DNA of 64,000 nucleotides from the NCBI RefSeq assembly GCF_022829465.1, contig NZ_JAKSXZ010000054.1, positions 1 to 64,000 on the forward strand, read 5' to 3'. The position numbers were made by a program, and so were the translations under genes. Positions 29,704 through 38,220 of the stretch are shown here, piece by piece (within the stretch, counting starts at the first letter, position 1; each line of letters opens with the position of its first letter). The notes beneath the pieces are model-generated. The model ran no database searches. It had not been told where the DNA came from and worked only from the letters and a program-made list of their open reading frames with translations. The DNA is from Methylobacterium sp. J-067. GTDB taxonomy: Bacteria; Pseudomonadota; Alphaproteobacteria; Rhizobiales; Beijerinckiaceae.

Positions 29704-31068
29704 TTACCGCCGCAGGCGGTTGCCGAGGACGAAGCCAAACAGACCCATTAGGATGATGCCGACCGCGCCCTCGATGCCGACGAGGAGGTTGGTGACGCGC
29801 CCCGTGGGTTTCAGGCCGATCTCCGGCGGGTTCGCCGTCATCATGTTAAGGGCGCTGTAGCTCATCAGGTCGAGGGGGTTGTAGGTCGGCCCGGCCTCCG
29901 GCCCTTCGAGGATGATGAGCCCGCCGGTCATCCCATAGAGCACGGCGAAGACGCCGATCAGCAGGACGAAGGCGCGGGTGATGCGCGACAGGCTCTCTCC
30001 ATAGTCGCACAGCCATTCCACGAAGCGGTCGGCGATCCAGCGGTAGCCGTGGCGGGTCACGCCCCGCCAGTTCCGCGCGGCCCAGGACGCCTTCGCCTGC
30101 GCGCCGGCATGGTGGCGGCCCATCCGCCGGCCGCGCTTGTAGGCCCAGCTCGCCCCGTCCTGATCGCCGATGCTCTTCCAGTTCTGTTCGAGGGCGAGGT
30201 AGCTCGCCTGCGCGGCGGCGAAGTCGCCCGCCACCTCCTCGCCCACGGCGCCGCCCAGTTGCTCGACATGCATCCGGGTGCCGTTGAGCCATGCTCCGGA
30301 GAACCGGGCGTGCCGCAGGCGGCAGGTCGCGAGGTTGAGGCGGACGAGGTTCGTGTCCGACAGGTCGGTGCCGGAAAAGTCGGCCCCGTCGAGCTTCGCC
30401 CCGGTGAAGGAGGCCCCGCGCAGCCGCGATCCCGTCAGCACTGCCTTCGTCAGGCTGGCGCCCTCGAAATCCGCGTGGGTCAGGTTCGCGTCCTTGAGCT
30501 TGGCCTCGTCGAGCCGCGCGTCGCGGAACACGGTGTCATCGGCGTCCGCCCCGGTGAAGTCGGTGCCCCACAGGTCGGCGCGGGTGAAGTCGGCCCCGTC
30601 GAGCAACGCTTCGGAGAAGTCGGCGAAGCGCATCGCCGCGCCGCCGAACCGCGCATCCTCCAGCATCGCCTGCGACAGGCTGATCTGGCCGGCGACGACA
30701 TGGGTGAAATCCGCGCCGGAGAGGTCGCTCTCGGTGAGGTCCGCCTCTTCGAGGATCGCCCCGGCGAAGCGCGCCGAGCGTCCCACGGCCCCCGCGAGCT
30801 TCGCCCGGCGCAGGTTCGCGCCGCCGAGGTCGGCATCGTCCAGCCGCGCCCGTGAGAGGTCCGCGCCCGTGAGGGCGAGGCCGCCGCTCTCGGCGTCGCG
30901 CCAGGGGGCGTCGTCACCCTGCGAGGACAGGGCATCGCGGCCGCAATCGAGGCGGGCGAGATCGAGTCCCGGCGCAGCGAGGGGTTCCGTGCGCCCCAGC
31001 CGGTCGAGGAAGTCGCGCAGCCGTTGATCCGGCACGGGGGCGCCCGCGACCTGTGTCGTTTCGTTCAT
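29704..31068 (-). CDS. Pentapeptide-repeat protein with C-terminal ion-channel-like membrane domain
   Basis: A 454-residue protein. Residues about 60-270 are tandem A(D/N)LxX pentapeptide repeats forming a right-handed beta-helix ([20 protein letters not shown], then many more). A soluble linker follows, then two hydrophobic helices ([19 protein letters not shown] and [20 protein letters not shown]). The re-entrant-loop-like stretch between them ([19 protein letters not shown]) recalls two-helix potassium-channel pores. Such fusions occur in bacteria, but their substrate is unknown. It lies 54 bases after the molybdopterin oxidoreductase gene on the same strand and may be co-transcribed. Confidence 0.85.
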   Translation of the reverse strand: MNETTQVAGAPVPDQRLRDFLDRLGRTEPLAAPGLDLARLDCGRDALSSQGDDAPWRDAESGGLALTGADLSRARLDDADLGGANLRRAKLAGAVGRSARFAGAILEEADLTESDLSGADFTHVVAGQISLSQAMLEDARFGGAAMRFADFSEALLDGADFTRADLWGTDFTGADADDTVFRDARLDEAKLKDANLTHADFEGASLTKAVLTGSRLRGASFTGAKLDGADFSGTDLSDTNLVRLNLATCRLRHARFSGAWLNGTRMHVEQLGGAVGEEVAGDFAAAQASYLALEQNWKSIGDQDGASWAYKRGRRMGRHHAGAQAKASWAARNWRGVTRHGYRWIADRFVEWLCDYGESLSRITRAFVLLIGVFAVLYGMTGGLIILEGPEAGPTYNPLDLMSYSALNMMTANPPEIGLKPTGRVTNLLVGIEGAVGIILMGLFGFVLGNRLRR

Positions 31069-31122
31069 GGCCGATCCATGCCGGAGGCCGGCGCCGCGCG
31101 CCAGCCTCCCGGCCTGCGGTGC

Positions 31123-33438
31123 TCACGCTTCGGCGATCACCTTCACGGCAATCGACTTGGCGGCGGGCGTCTTGCTCTGAGCATCGTAATGCCAGAGGGG
31201 CAGCAGCACGTTCATCTCGGGGTAGTAGCCTCCGCAATTCCCCTCCGGGATGTCGTAGGCCACGACCCGCAGGCCGCCGAGCCGCCGGTTCACCCCATCG
31301 TCGCTCACGGTCACGACGGCGGCTTTCGCCCCGTCGCGCAGGCCGAGGCGGGCGATGTCTGCCCGGTTCATGAACAGCACGTCGCGGGTGCCGTCGATGC
31401 CCCGGAAACGGTCGTGGTAGCCGTAGATCGTGGTGTTGAACTGGTCGTTCGACCGCAGGGTGATGAGGTCGAGCACGTCGCCGCCGCGCTCGGGCAGATC
31501 CGGGTCGGCCTCCAAACCGCCGGGCACCACGAAATTCGCCTTGCCGTTCTCGGTCTCCCAGCGCCGTTGACGGGCGGGGAGGGGCTTGGCGAGGCCGCCC
31601 GGATCGAACATCCGCCCGTTCAAATCGTGGAAGACGGTGGGGTAGGTCGCCTCGATGGCCTTGCGCACCAGGGAATAGTCGCCGACCCAGGCGTTCCAAT
31701 CGATGCGCGGGTTCGGCGGCAGGGTCGCCTTGGCGATGCCGGCGATGATGGCGGGCTCGGAGCGCAGTTGCGGGCTCACCGGGTCGGCGGCGCCCTTCGA
31801 GCCGTGGAAGCGCGCGGTGGAATCCTCCATCGACACCGCCTGCGGCCCTGTGGCCTGCCGGTCGATCTCGATCCGGCCGAGGCAGGGCAGGAGGTAGGCG
31901 ACTTCGCCGTTCACGAGGTGTGAGCGGTTGAGCTTGGTCGCGATCTGTACGGTCAGGCGCTGCTTGCGCCACGCCGGCTCCATGACGCCCGTATCCGGCA
32001 CCGCCCGCAGGAAGTTGCCGCCGAGCCCGATGAAGGCGCGGACGCTGCCGTCGAGGACGCCCTCGCAGGCCTCCACCGTGTTGAGGCCCTTCTCCTGCGG
32101 CGGCTCGAAATTGTAGAGCTCGCGCAGCTTGTCGTTGGGCGCCAGTTCCGGCTTCTCGGTGATGCCGACAGTCCGTTGGCCCTGCACGTTCGAATGGCCG
32201 CGCACCGGGCAGATGCCGGCGCCGGGCTTGCCGATGTTCCCGCGCAGCAGGAGCAGGTTCGCGAGCATGCGCACCGTCTCGGTGCCCCGCCGATGCTGCG
32301 TCAGCCCCATCCCGTAAACGCCGATCGTCGCCTTCGCGCGGGCGTAGACGGCGGCGGCGCTTTCCAGGGCAGTGCGGCTGAGGCCGGAGCGCTTCTCCAG
32401 CGCGGGCCATTCCTGCTCGTCGCAGAACTGCTCGAACGCCTCCAGGCCGTGCGTGTGCTCGGCGATGAAGGCATGATCGAGAACCCCCGGCTTCCCGGCG
32501 GCCCGCGCGTGGCGGTCGGCCGCGAACAGCGCCTTGCACAGACCGGTGATGGCGGCGAGGTCCCCGCCCGCCTTCACTTGATGGTACTGGGTCGAGATCC
32601 GCGTGGAGGACCGAGTCAGCATCTCCGTCGGTGATTGCGGATCGGTGAAGCGCTCCAGGCCCCGCTCCTTAAGCGGATTGAAGGTGATGATCGAGGCGCC
32701 GCGCTTGCGGGCCTCTTGCAGCGGATGAAGCATCCGCGGCGCGTTCGAGCCGACATTCTGGCCGAAGAAGAAGAGCAGGTCGGTTTCCTCGAAATCCTCC
32801 AGCCGCACCGTGCCAACCGGCGAGCCGATGGATTGCGGCAGCGCCACCGAGGTCGGCTCGTGGCACATGTTCGAGGAATCGGGGAGGTTGTTGTTGCCGT
32901 AGAGCCGGGCGAGCAGCGCCCACATGTAGCTCGATTCGAGCGAGGCCCGGCCGGAGGCGTAGAACACCACCGATTTCGGTTTCAGCGCCTTCAGCTCGCG
33001 GCCGATCTCGGCATAGGCGTCCTCCCAGGTGCAGGGGCGGTAGCGGTCCGTGGCCGGATCGTAGCGCATCGGGTGCGTGAGGCGCCCGGCTTCCTCGAGG
33101 GCGTAATCGCTCCACGTCAGAAGGTCGCTCACCGTGTGCGCGGCGAAGAGGTCGGGTGTCGCGCGGCGGCGGGTCTGTTCCCAGGCCGTCGCCTTGGCGC
33201 CGTTCTCGCAATACTCGAAGGCCAGCGGCTTGGCGGGCTTCGCCCAGGCGCAGGACGTGCACATGAAGCCGCCGGGCTTGTTTTGCTTGGTCAGCAGCGC
33301 CGTGCCGGTGATCGGCACGCCTTCCCGCGTCAGGATCTCGAGGAGAGAGCGTGCCGAGCCCCACCCACCGGCCGGCCCCTCGTAGGGTTCGATTGTGACC
33401 TTCCGGGCCCGGTCGTCCTGGCTGCCTGCTTGGTCCAT
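31123..33438 (-). CDS. FdhF/YdeP-family molybdopterin oxidoreductase (FDH4A-like)
   Basis: A 771-residue molybdopterin enzyme of the FdhF/YdeP group. Near the N-terminus it has a CTSCAWAKP motif with only two cysteines, rather than the full CxxC-x3-C cluster motif of classical formate dehydrogenases. The cofactor ligand region is SNMCHEPTSVALPQS, where Cys replaces Sec. Later features include LIFFFGQNVGSN-like DLLFFFGQNVGSN and TLRSNDQFNTTIYGYHDRF. In Methylobacterium extorquens a YdeP-type protein (Fdh4A) is a formate dehydrogenase important on methanol. This may be that enzyme or a paralogue. ATG 33438 follows GGGAG. An MTH1187-type gene lies upstream on the same strand. Confidence 0.9.
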   Translation of the reverse strand: MDQAGSQDDRARKVTIEPYEGPAGGWGSARSLLEILTREGVPITGTALLTKQNKPGGFMCTSCAWAKPAKPLAFEYCENGAKATAWEQTRRRATPDLFAAHTVSDLLTWSDYALEEAGRLTHPMRYDPATDRYRPCTWEDAYAEIGRELKALKPKSVVFYASGRASLESSYMWALLARLYGNNNLPDSSNMCHEPTSVALPQSIGSPVGTVRLEDFEETDLLFFFGQNVGSNAPRMLHPLQEARKRGASIITFNPLKERGLERFTDPQSPTEMLTRSSTRISTQYHQVKAGGDLAAITGLCKALFAADRHARAAGKPGVLDHAFIAEHTHGLEAFEQFCDEQEWPALEKRSGLSRTALESAAAVYARAKATIGVYGMGLTQHRRGTETVRMLANLLLLRGNIGKPGAGICPVRGHSNVQGQRTVGITEKPELAPNDKLRELYNFEPPQEKGLNTVEACEGVLDGSVRAFIGLGGNFLRAVPDTGVMEPAWRKQRLTVQIATKLNRSHLVNGEVAYLLPCLGRIEIDRQATGPQAVSMEDSTARFHGSKGAADPVSPQLRSEPAIIAGIAKATLPPNPRIDWNAWVGDYSLVRKAIEATYPTVFHDLNGRMFDPGGLAKPLPARQRRWETENGKANFVVPGGLEADPDLPERGGDVLDLITLRSNDQFNTTIYGYHDRFRGIDGTRDVLFMNRADIARLGLRDGAKAAVVTVSDDGVNRRLGGLRVVAYDIPEGNCGGYYPEMNVLLPLWHYDAQSKTPAAKSIAVKVIAEA

Positions 33439-33516
33439 GACCGTCTCCCGCCGCACCATCGTTGCTGCGTGAACGCGGCAGACGCCGTAACGATCAAAGT
33501 CAGAGGGCCGCAGGGA

Positions 33517-33804
33517 TTAAGAAACGGCAGCGAGTTTGTCGGCCATGGTCTGGACCTTGTCCCGCCGGGTCGAAAAGATCAGCGTGAAGAAGGTCCGCTG
33601 CACGCCGAGTTCGGCGAGCCGCGCCTCGCATTTCTCGGCCAGCGCGCAGATGTCGGCGAGTTCGCCGTCGATGTTGGTGCCGTTCGGATGCATCGTGGCA
33701 TCGAGCCCGCTCGCCTCGATGATCGCCTTGATCTCGCGGACATAGGGCGACACCGACGGGCCGACGCCCATCGGCACGATGCACAGGTCGGCTGACACCT
33801 TCAT
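33517..33804 (-). CDS. MTH1187-family (UPF0045) thiamine-binding-fold protein
   Basis: A 95-residue protein of the MTH1187/YkoF-like ferredoxin-fold group. Features are MKVSADLCIVPMGVGPSVSPYVREI at the start, then the TMHPNGTNIDGE segment and KVQTMADKLAAV at the end, with family-typical length. Members bind thiamine-like ligands or have unknown roles. It starts the same-strand group MTH1187, YdeP-like, pentapeptide protein (78-base gap to the next gene). It is the last core-like gene before the island junction. Confidence 0.85.
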   Translation of the reverse strand: MKVSADLCIVPMGVGPSVSPYVREIKAIIEASGLDATMHPNGTNIDGELADICALAEKCEARLAELGVQRTFFTLIFSTRRDKVQTMADKLAAVS

Positions 33805-33896
33805 GGGCGGATCCTCGGCTTCCTCGCGCGCCGACCCAGCCTACACGCGAAGGCAAGCGCCATCCAGGACGGGCGAGGCGATGGGCAGAAGGGGGG

Positions 33897-33946
33897 TGGA
33901 GCGGGTACCGGGAATCGAACCCGGGTATTCAGCTTGGAAGGCTGAT
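33897..33946 (-). other. Attachment-site remnant: 3' half of tRNA-Gly(TCC)
   Basis: Read on the minus strand, the sequence runs ATCAGCCTTCCAAGCTGAAT, then ACCCGGGTTCGATTCCCGGT and ACCCGCTCCA. This is the anticodon arm (TCC), T-arm, 3' acceptor strand and CCA of tRNA-Gly. The 5' acceptor strand and D-arm expected at 33947-33975 are absent, so no tRNA can form. It is what integration into the 3' end of a tRNA leaves at the far junction. Confidence 0.85.
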
Positions 33947-34097
33947 TGACACGCTCCCGGGCGGGTCATGAGCCGGTTAACCACGCCCCTGAAACCCAGC
34001 CTGCGCAAGGACTTGTCCACCGCCTGGCCGCGGCGGCCGCTTGCCAGCGCGCCGCGCCGCCCGTTGTATCGCCGTTGTATCGGTCACGGGAGCGGGC

Positions 34098-35636
34098 ATG
34101 GCGGGCGGCGGCTACACGCGGGAGCGGGCGAGGCTGACGGCGGACCACGTGAGGCGGGCCCGGGCCCTGGTCGCCGGCAGCAAGGTCGAGGGCCGCGGCG
34201 TGGAGTGGGGCGACACCGCCTGCGTCGGCCTCACGCTCCGCGTCACGCCCCTCGCCGCCACCTGGTACCTGCGGGGCAGGGCGTCGACGGTCCGGCTGGG
34301 CTCGGTGAACGCGCTCACGGTGGCGGCCGCGCGGGAGGCGGCGACACGGGCCCGCCTCGACCTGAAGGACGGCCGGGACCCGAAGCTGGATCTCAAGGTG
34401 TTCGAGCACGCCATGGCGGCGACCGGGGACGAGGAGGCGGCGGCGGACGCGGCGTGGCCGGACGAGGTCGCCGTGCCGTCGGACGAGGAGCGCCGGCGCC
34501 GCGGCCCCTGGCAGTGGCACGACCTCGTCGACATCTTCCTGGAGCACAAGGCGCGGACCCTCACCCCCGGCTACGTCCGGCAGTACGCGTCCTACCTGCG
34601 CCACCCCCAGTACGACCGCCTGCGCCACGTGCTGGTTCGCGACCTCGGACCCGAGATCCTGCAGGAGATCCGGGACGACATCGTCGAGGCGAACTCCCTC
34701 TCGGCCGCGGCGCGGTGCGTCCGCCAGGGCAAGGAGATGATGGAGTGGGCCTGGGCCAACCATTCGGGGCGCAGCGGCCTGTCGAGGGCGCGCGACCGTT
34801 GGCCGATGTGGCGGGACCAGTGGAACGTGACGTACGCGCCGGGCAAGCGTGCGCACACGCCGACGCTGGCCGAGCTTGGACGGACGCTGGCCCTGGCGGA
34901 GCGGCATCGCAGCCTCGGCCAGACCGAGCACGCCACCGGGGCCGGGGCCCTGGCCATGCTGTGGTTCGTGGTCCTCACGGGGCAGCGGACCGGGCAGGTC
35001 GCCAGCACGACGCCGGCGCAGGTCTCGGACCTCGATGCCGAGGCGGGCGCGCCCGGGCCCGGCTGGCGCGCGGTCGCGTGGGACGGCCCGGCCATGAAGA
35101 GTCGGCGGGCGCACCTGCTCCCGCTGCCGCCGGAGGCATGGGCGGCCCTGCGGCGGGTGTCGGGGGCGAAGGACGCGGCCTGGCTGTTCCCGAGCAAGCG
35201 CGGGGGAGGGCACGTATCCCCGGGCGCCTTGAACCAACTCCTCTACCGTCTGTCCGGGCGTCGCATCACCGGGACGACGGGGAAGGGGCCGCTGGTCGAC
35301 CTGCTAGGGGCGCACGGGATCCGGCACTGGACGCTGCACGACGTGCGGCGGTCGCTGACGTCGTACCTCACCGACCGTCGCCTCGGCGGCGCGGCCTCGG
35401 CCATCCTCGATCACGAGATCGCCGGCGCCGAGGACCTGCGCGAGCGTCGGGCCACGGTGACCCGGCTGCACTACGATACCGCCCAGCACGTCGCCCTCAA
35501 GGCCGAGGGGATGGGCAGGTGGGTCGCCGCGCTGATGGAAGCCTACGAGGCCGAGCGCGCGGCCCTGTCCGGCTTGCCAGCGCCCGTGCTACCGCCCCGG
35601 ACCCAGCGCGCGCCCCGCCAACCGAAAGCGGCCTGA
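34098..35636 (+). CDS. int: Tyrosine recombinase (site-specific integrase)
   Basis: A 512-residue integrase. The N-terminal part resembles the Arm-type domain of tRNA-targeting integrases (GLTLRVTP-like CVGLTLRVTPLAATWYLRG). The core-binding region is around DLVDIFLEHKARTLTPGYVRQY. The catalytic residues are visible: Arg in LTGQRTGQV, the HxxR box in WTLHDVRRSLTSYL, a following His in ILDHEIAG and the nucleophile Tyr in TRLHYDTAQ. ATG 34098 is six bases after GGGAG. It lies 150 bases from the tRNA-Gly half, with its 5' end toward the junction, so it is the likely enzyme that inserted the island. Confidence 0.92.
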   Translation: MAGGGYTRERARLTADHVRRARALVAGSKVEGRGVEWGDTACVGLTLRVTPLAATWYLRGRASTVRLGSVNALTVAAAREAATRARLDLKDGRDPKLDLKVFEHAMAATGDEEAAADAAWPDEVAVPSDEERRRRGPWQWHDLVDIFLEHKARTLTPGYVRQYASYLRHPQYDRLRHVLVRDLGPEILQEIRDDIVEANSLSAAARCVRQGKEMMEWAWANHSGRSGLSRARDRWPMWRDQWNVTYAPGKRAHTPTLAELGRTLALAERHRSLGQTEHATGAGALAMLWFVVLTGQRTGQVASTTPAQVSDLDAEAGAPGPGWRAVAWDGPAMKSRRAHLLPLPPEAWAALRRVSGAKDAAWLFPSKRGGGHVSPGALNQLLYRLSGRRITGTTGKGPLVDLLGAHGIRHWTLHDVRRSLTSYLTDRRLGGAASAILDHEIAGAEDLRERRATVTRLHYDTAQHVALKAEGMGRWVAALMEAYEAERAALSGLPAPVLPPRTQRAPRQPKAA

Positions 35637-35778
35637 GCCCAGGGATTCCTTAACCCGCCCGTGCTAGCCTCTCGATTCGTCCCGGAGATCCCCATGCCCA
35701 AACGCGCGCCCGCCGCCCTTCCCGTCGTCTAGGAGGACGTGACGCTGCGCGCGCCGGCCTCCCTTCATGGAGGCCTCG

Positions 35779-36309
35779 ATGGCCACGTTCTTCACCGCGG
35801 ACAGCCACCATCTCCACGCCGGAATTTTGCACGCTTGCAAGCGGCCTTTCGCCAGCATCCAAGAGCACGACGACTGCCTGGTCGAGGCCTGGAACGCGAC
35901 CGTCGCGCCCGGCGACACGGTCTACCACCTCGGCGACTTCGCGCTCGGCCCGGCCGAGGCCGCGGAGCGAGTGTTCCGCCGGCTGCACGGGCGCAAGGTC
36001 CTGATCGTGGGCAACCACGACAAGCGCAGCCGCAGGCTCGGGTGGGCCGAGCAGCACGAGGGGATCTACGAGACGGCGATCGAGGGCCGGCACTTCGTCC
36101 TGTGCCACTACCCCATGCGGTCCTGGCCGCGGGCGTTTCGGGGCTCGCTGCACCTCTACGGGCACACCCACTGGCGCCTGCCGGGGACCACGCAGTCCTG
36201 CGACGTCGGGGTGGACGTCTGGGGCTACAGACCCGTGTCGCTGAGCGCCGTCATAGACGCGATGGCACTCAGCGACACGAAGCCTGAGGAGCTCAGAGCC
36301 CCAGCGTGA
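35779..36309 (+). CDS. Calcineurin-like metallophosphoesterase
   Basis: A 176-residue phosphoesterase with all five metal motifs: TADSHHLHAGIL (usually D-x-H), YHLGDFALG, IVGNHDKR, FVLCHYPMRSW and HLYGHTHWRLPG. The short form is common in phages and islands and is of unknown substrate. The ATG at 35779 has GGAGG just upstream. A broken homologue lies at 49480-49795 in the same island (shared RPFA(S/T)I, EALIARWN/CLVEAWN and HLxDF segments). Confidence 0.9.
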   Translation: MATFFTADSHHLHAGILHACKRPFASIQEHDDCLVEAWNATVAPGDTVYHLGDFALGPAEAAERVFRRLHGRKVLIVGNHDKRSRRLGWAEQHEGIYETAIEGRHFVLCHYPMRSWPRAFRGSLHLYGHTHWRLPGTTQSCDVGVDVWGYRPVSLSAVIDAMALSDTKPEELRAPA

Positions 36310-36580
36310 GCTGGGGGTCCGGAGGCGCGGGCGGCGGCGGCATCGGGATGCCGGGGTTCGCCCGGTCCCAGTCCCGCCTCGCCCGCAGCTTGGCCCTGTA
36401 GCGGGCATCCCGTGCCCGCCTCAGCGCCCGCCCGCGTTCGAGCTTCTCCTGGGCGTGCCTGTCGTTCATGGCCTGCTGCGTCCGCCGACGGATCCCGCCG
36501 TCGGGGTCGAAGAAGTCCGGCAACGCCCCGTTGTTCTCGTTCGGTAGTTCACACCCTTCGTCTGGCACCACAGCCCCCAT
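36293..36580 (-). CDS. Hypothetical basic protein (95 aa)
   Basis: A 95-residue frame with a short acidic N-terminus and a long Arg/Lys-rich helix (QAMNDRHAQEKLERGRALRR and on), ending in a Pro-rich tail (PMPPPPAPPDPQLTLGL). It may bind nucleic acid. It overlaps the end of the phosphoesterase gene by 17 bases, tail to tail. No family was recognised. Confidence 0.5.
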   Translation of the reverse strand: MGAVVPDEGCELPNENNGALPDFFDPDGGIRRRTQQAMNDRHAQEKLERGRALRRARDARYRAKLRARRDWDRANPGIPMPPPPAPPDPQLTLGL

Positions 36581-36795
36581 GAAAAGCGACGCCGAGGATT
36601 CGGCATTGTTTTTCAGGGTTGGAGTTGATCGGAACTACTGTGTGCGTTCGAGTTGTAGGTCCGTCGCCTTGGGGGCCAAGGAGACGTATAGCAGGCCCGC
36701 CTGAATCGACATCGACTCCTCCGACCGCAAATGCGACCGGCTGGACTCAGATGGCGGTAACCCTGGGCGCGGGGTTCAGACCGCGCCCAGGTCCA

Positions 36796-37035
36796 TCAGA
36801 ACGCGAGCTCGTCCGGCCCGAGTTCGGGCGGCAGCGGCAGTCCGAAAGCCCGCCAGCAGTCCCTGCCCTCGTCGGCGCAGGTGTGCTCGGTCTCGAACCG
36901 GCCGTCCCTGATCGCGACGAGGATGTGGACGCGGTCGCCGGGCGCCAGGAGGAAACCCCGGGGACAGCCGGCGCAGGAGTGGAAGCTCCGGGACGTGACG
37001 ATGCCGTCGCGCAGGATCCGGTCCTCAGGTATCAC
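36796..37035 (-). CDS. Hypothetical cysteine-containing protein (79 aa)
   Basis: The frame begins with GTG at 37035, sharing GTGA with the stop of the upstream gene, so translation is probably coupled. The protein (VIPEDRILRDGIVTSRSF...) has HSCAGC and HTCADEGRDC cysteine pairs that could bind zinc, and ends in PELGPDELAF. No family was recognised. It is the last gene of a five-gene overlapped operon. Confidence 0.6.
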   Translation of the reverse strand: MIPEDRILRDGIVTSRSFHSCAGCPRGFLLAPGDRVHILVAIRDGRFETEHTCADEGRDCWRAFGLPLPPELGPDELAF

Positions 37036-37529
37036 CGCCCGCCCCAGATAAGGTTCGTGATGGTGCCCTCGACCTCGACCTCGGCGGGGATGGTCGTCTT
37101 TTCCTGGACGAGCTCGCCGTTCCGGTAGATCCAGCCGTTGGGCAGCCCCTCGACGGTGAATGTCCACGGCTGCGGGGCTGGCGTCCCACCGACGATCTCC
37201 CTGGCCATCATGTCGACCGAGAAGCTCACGAACGCGCATGGCTCCGGCGCCGGCGGTGCCGGCTGCCGCGGAGGGGCTACGAGCGTCACGGGCCGGCCCG
37301 CCTCGGTGAGGAGGCGCTTGTACAGTTCGAGGCGCCGGGCGTCGTTCAGGTCGAGGTACGTCTTACCCGGCATGCCGAGGAGCTCGTAGCCCTTCGCGTC
37401 GATCCAACCGCAACGGAGCGAGACGCCGTACTCGATCAGGCCGCGGTCGCAGGCCCGCTCCATGCAGCGGTAGCACACCTTCAGCGGCTGCCCGGTCCAC
37501 TCCTGCAGGATCCGTACGGGAACCGCCAC
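37032..37529 (-). CDS. Hypothetical protein (165 aa)
   Basis: A 165-residue protein beginning MAVPVRILQEWTGQPLKVCY. A possible zinc-like CYRCMERACDRG lies near the N-terminus, followed by a helical segment (KTYLDLNDARRLELYKRLLTE), a proline-rich linker and a beta-rich C-terminus (WTFTVEGLPNGWIYRNGELV). Its start overlaps the exonuclease-like gene by 49 bases and its stop overlaps the next gene by GTGA. Function is unknown. Confidence 0.65.
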   Translation of the reverse strand: MAVPVRILQEWTGQPLKVCYRCMERACDRGLIEYGVSLRCGWIDAKGYELLGMPGKTYLDLNDARRLELYKRLLTEAGRPVTLVAPPRQPAPPAPEPCAFVSFSVDMMAREIVGGTPAPQPWTFTVEGLPNGWIYRNGELVQEKTTIPAEVEVEGTITNLIWGGR

Positions 37530-37972
37530 GCCACGGATCCGAGGATCTCGCGCTCGCCGTATGCCTGCATGTAGGCCTGCAGGACCACCAAGTCCGGGAT
37601 GTCCTTCATCGCCATGTCAGGCTTGACGATCAGCCGGTAGGCGGCGTGCATCGCCCGCTCGACCTTGGGCCCGTAGTCGCGCCCGACTGGCAGGACCGCG
37701 AGGCTGATGAGGCGGTCACCGTTCAGGGGGTGCAGGCCCGTCGTCTCCGTGTCGAGGACGACAAGCGGGGCGCTCAGCCAACCGAGGACTTCGGTCAGGT
37801 CCGGCAAGGGCTCGATCACGACGATGTCGCGGTCGTCCATGCGCGAGACGATGGCGTGATGGGTGCTGCCGACGCGGGCCTTGCGGTCGGCGGCGATCAT
37901 GGCGCGGAGCTCGACGGCGGCCGCCTCCATGCGCGCGAGCTGGTCGACGGGGTGCAGGCTGAGGGTGCTCAC
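37481..37972 (-). CDS. Short DnaQ-like (DEDDh) exonuclease-domain protein
   Basis: A 163-residue protein. After an N-terminal helical region it shows the exonuclease motif I APLVVLDTETTGLHPLNGDRLISLAVLPVG, the hallmark of DEDDh 3'-5' exonucleases. Only about 75 residues follow, and the later motifs (second Asp, HxxxxD) are not visible. It ends in a basic tail (RFPYGSCRSGPGSR) that overlaps the next gene. It therefore looks truncated or specialised. GTG 37972 overlaps the regulator stop (GTGA). Confidence 0.65.
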   Translation of the reverse strand: MSTLSLHPVDQLARMEAAAVELRAMIAADRKARVGSTHHAIVSRMDDRDIVVIEPLPDLTEVLGWLSAPLVVLDTETTGLHPLNGDRLISLAVLPVGRDYGPKVERAMHAAYRLIVKPDMAMKDIPDLVVLQAYMQAYGEREILGSVAWRFPYGSCRSGPGSR

Positions 37973-38220
37973 TGACGGTTCTCCGTGACGATGGCCCAGC
38001 GCACCCCGAGCGCGGTGAGGATGGCGGGAGTGGGCTGGCGGCGGCCGCTCAAGGCCTCGCTGACGTTGGACTTCGCGCAGCCCACGGTTCGGGCGAATGC
38101 GCTCAGGCTGCCGGCGTCGGCGACCGCGAGCTTGAGCCGGGTGATGACCGCCGCGGGGGAGACGACCTCGGCCGCCTCCTCGCGCTGGAGCGCCTCGACG
38201 TCGTCGCGGTGCCAGCTCAC
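37969..38220 (-). CDS. Cro/C1-type helix-turn-helix regulator (83 aa)
   Basis: The GTG start at 38220 shares GTGA with the stop of the preceding gene. The C-terminal 60 residues form a Cro/C1-like HTH: AVADAGSLSAFARTVGCAKSNVSEALSGRRQPTPAILTAL, ending VRWAIVTENRQ. Such small regulators control phage and island operons. Direct repeats upstream of the operon (38661-38697) are candidate sites. It is the second gene of the overlapped operon. Confidence 0.7.
   Translation of the reverse strand: MSWHRDDVEALQREEAAEVVSPAAVITRLKLAVADAGSLSAFARTVGCAKSNVSEALSGRRQPTPAILTALGVRWAIVTENRQ

Noticed and set aside
31123..33438. Selenocysteine codon in the molybdopterin enzyme next to selA
   Set aside because: The frame is open throughout, and the ligand position in SNMCHEPTS is an ordinary Cys codon.
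33897..33990. Complete tRNA gene at the island junction
   Set aside because: Only the anticodon arm to CCA can be formed; no 5' acceptor strand (GCGGGT-like) or D-arm exists in the adjacent sequence.
33968..35653. 561-codon plus-strand frame over the integrase
   Set aside because: Its frame gives Arg/Pro/Gly-rich sequence, while the overlapping frame shows all integrase catalytic residues.
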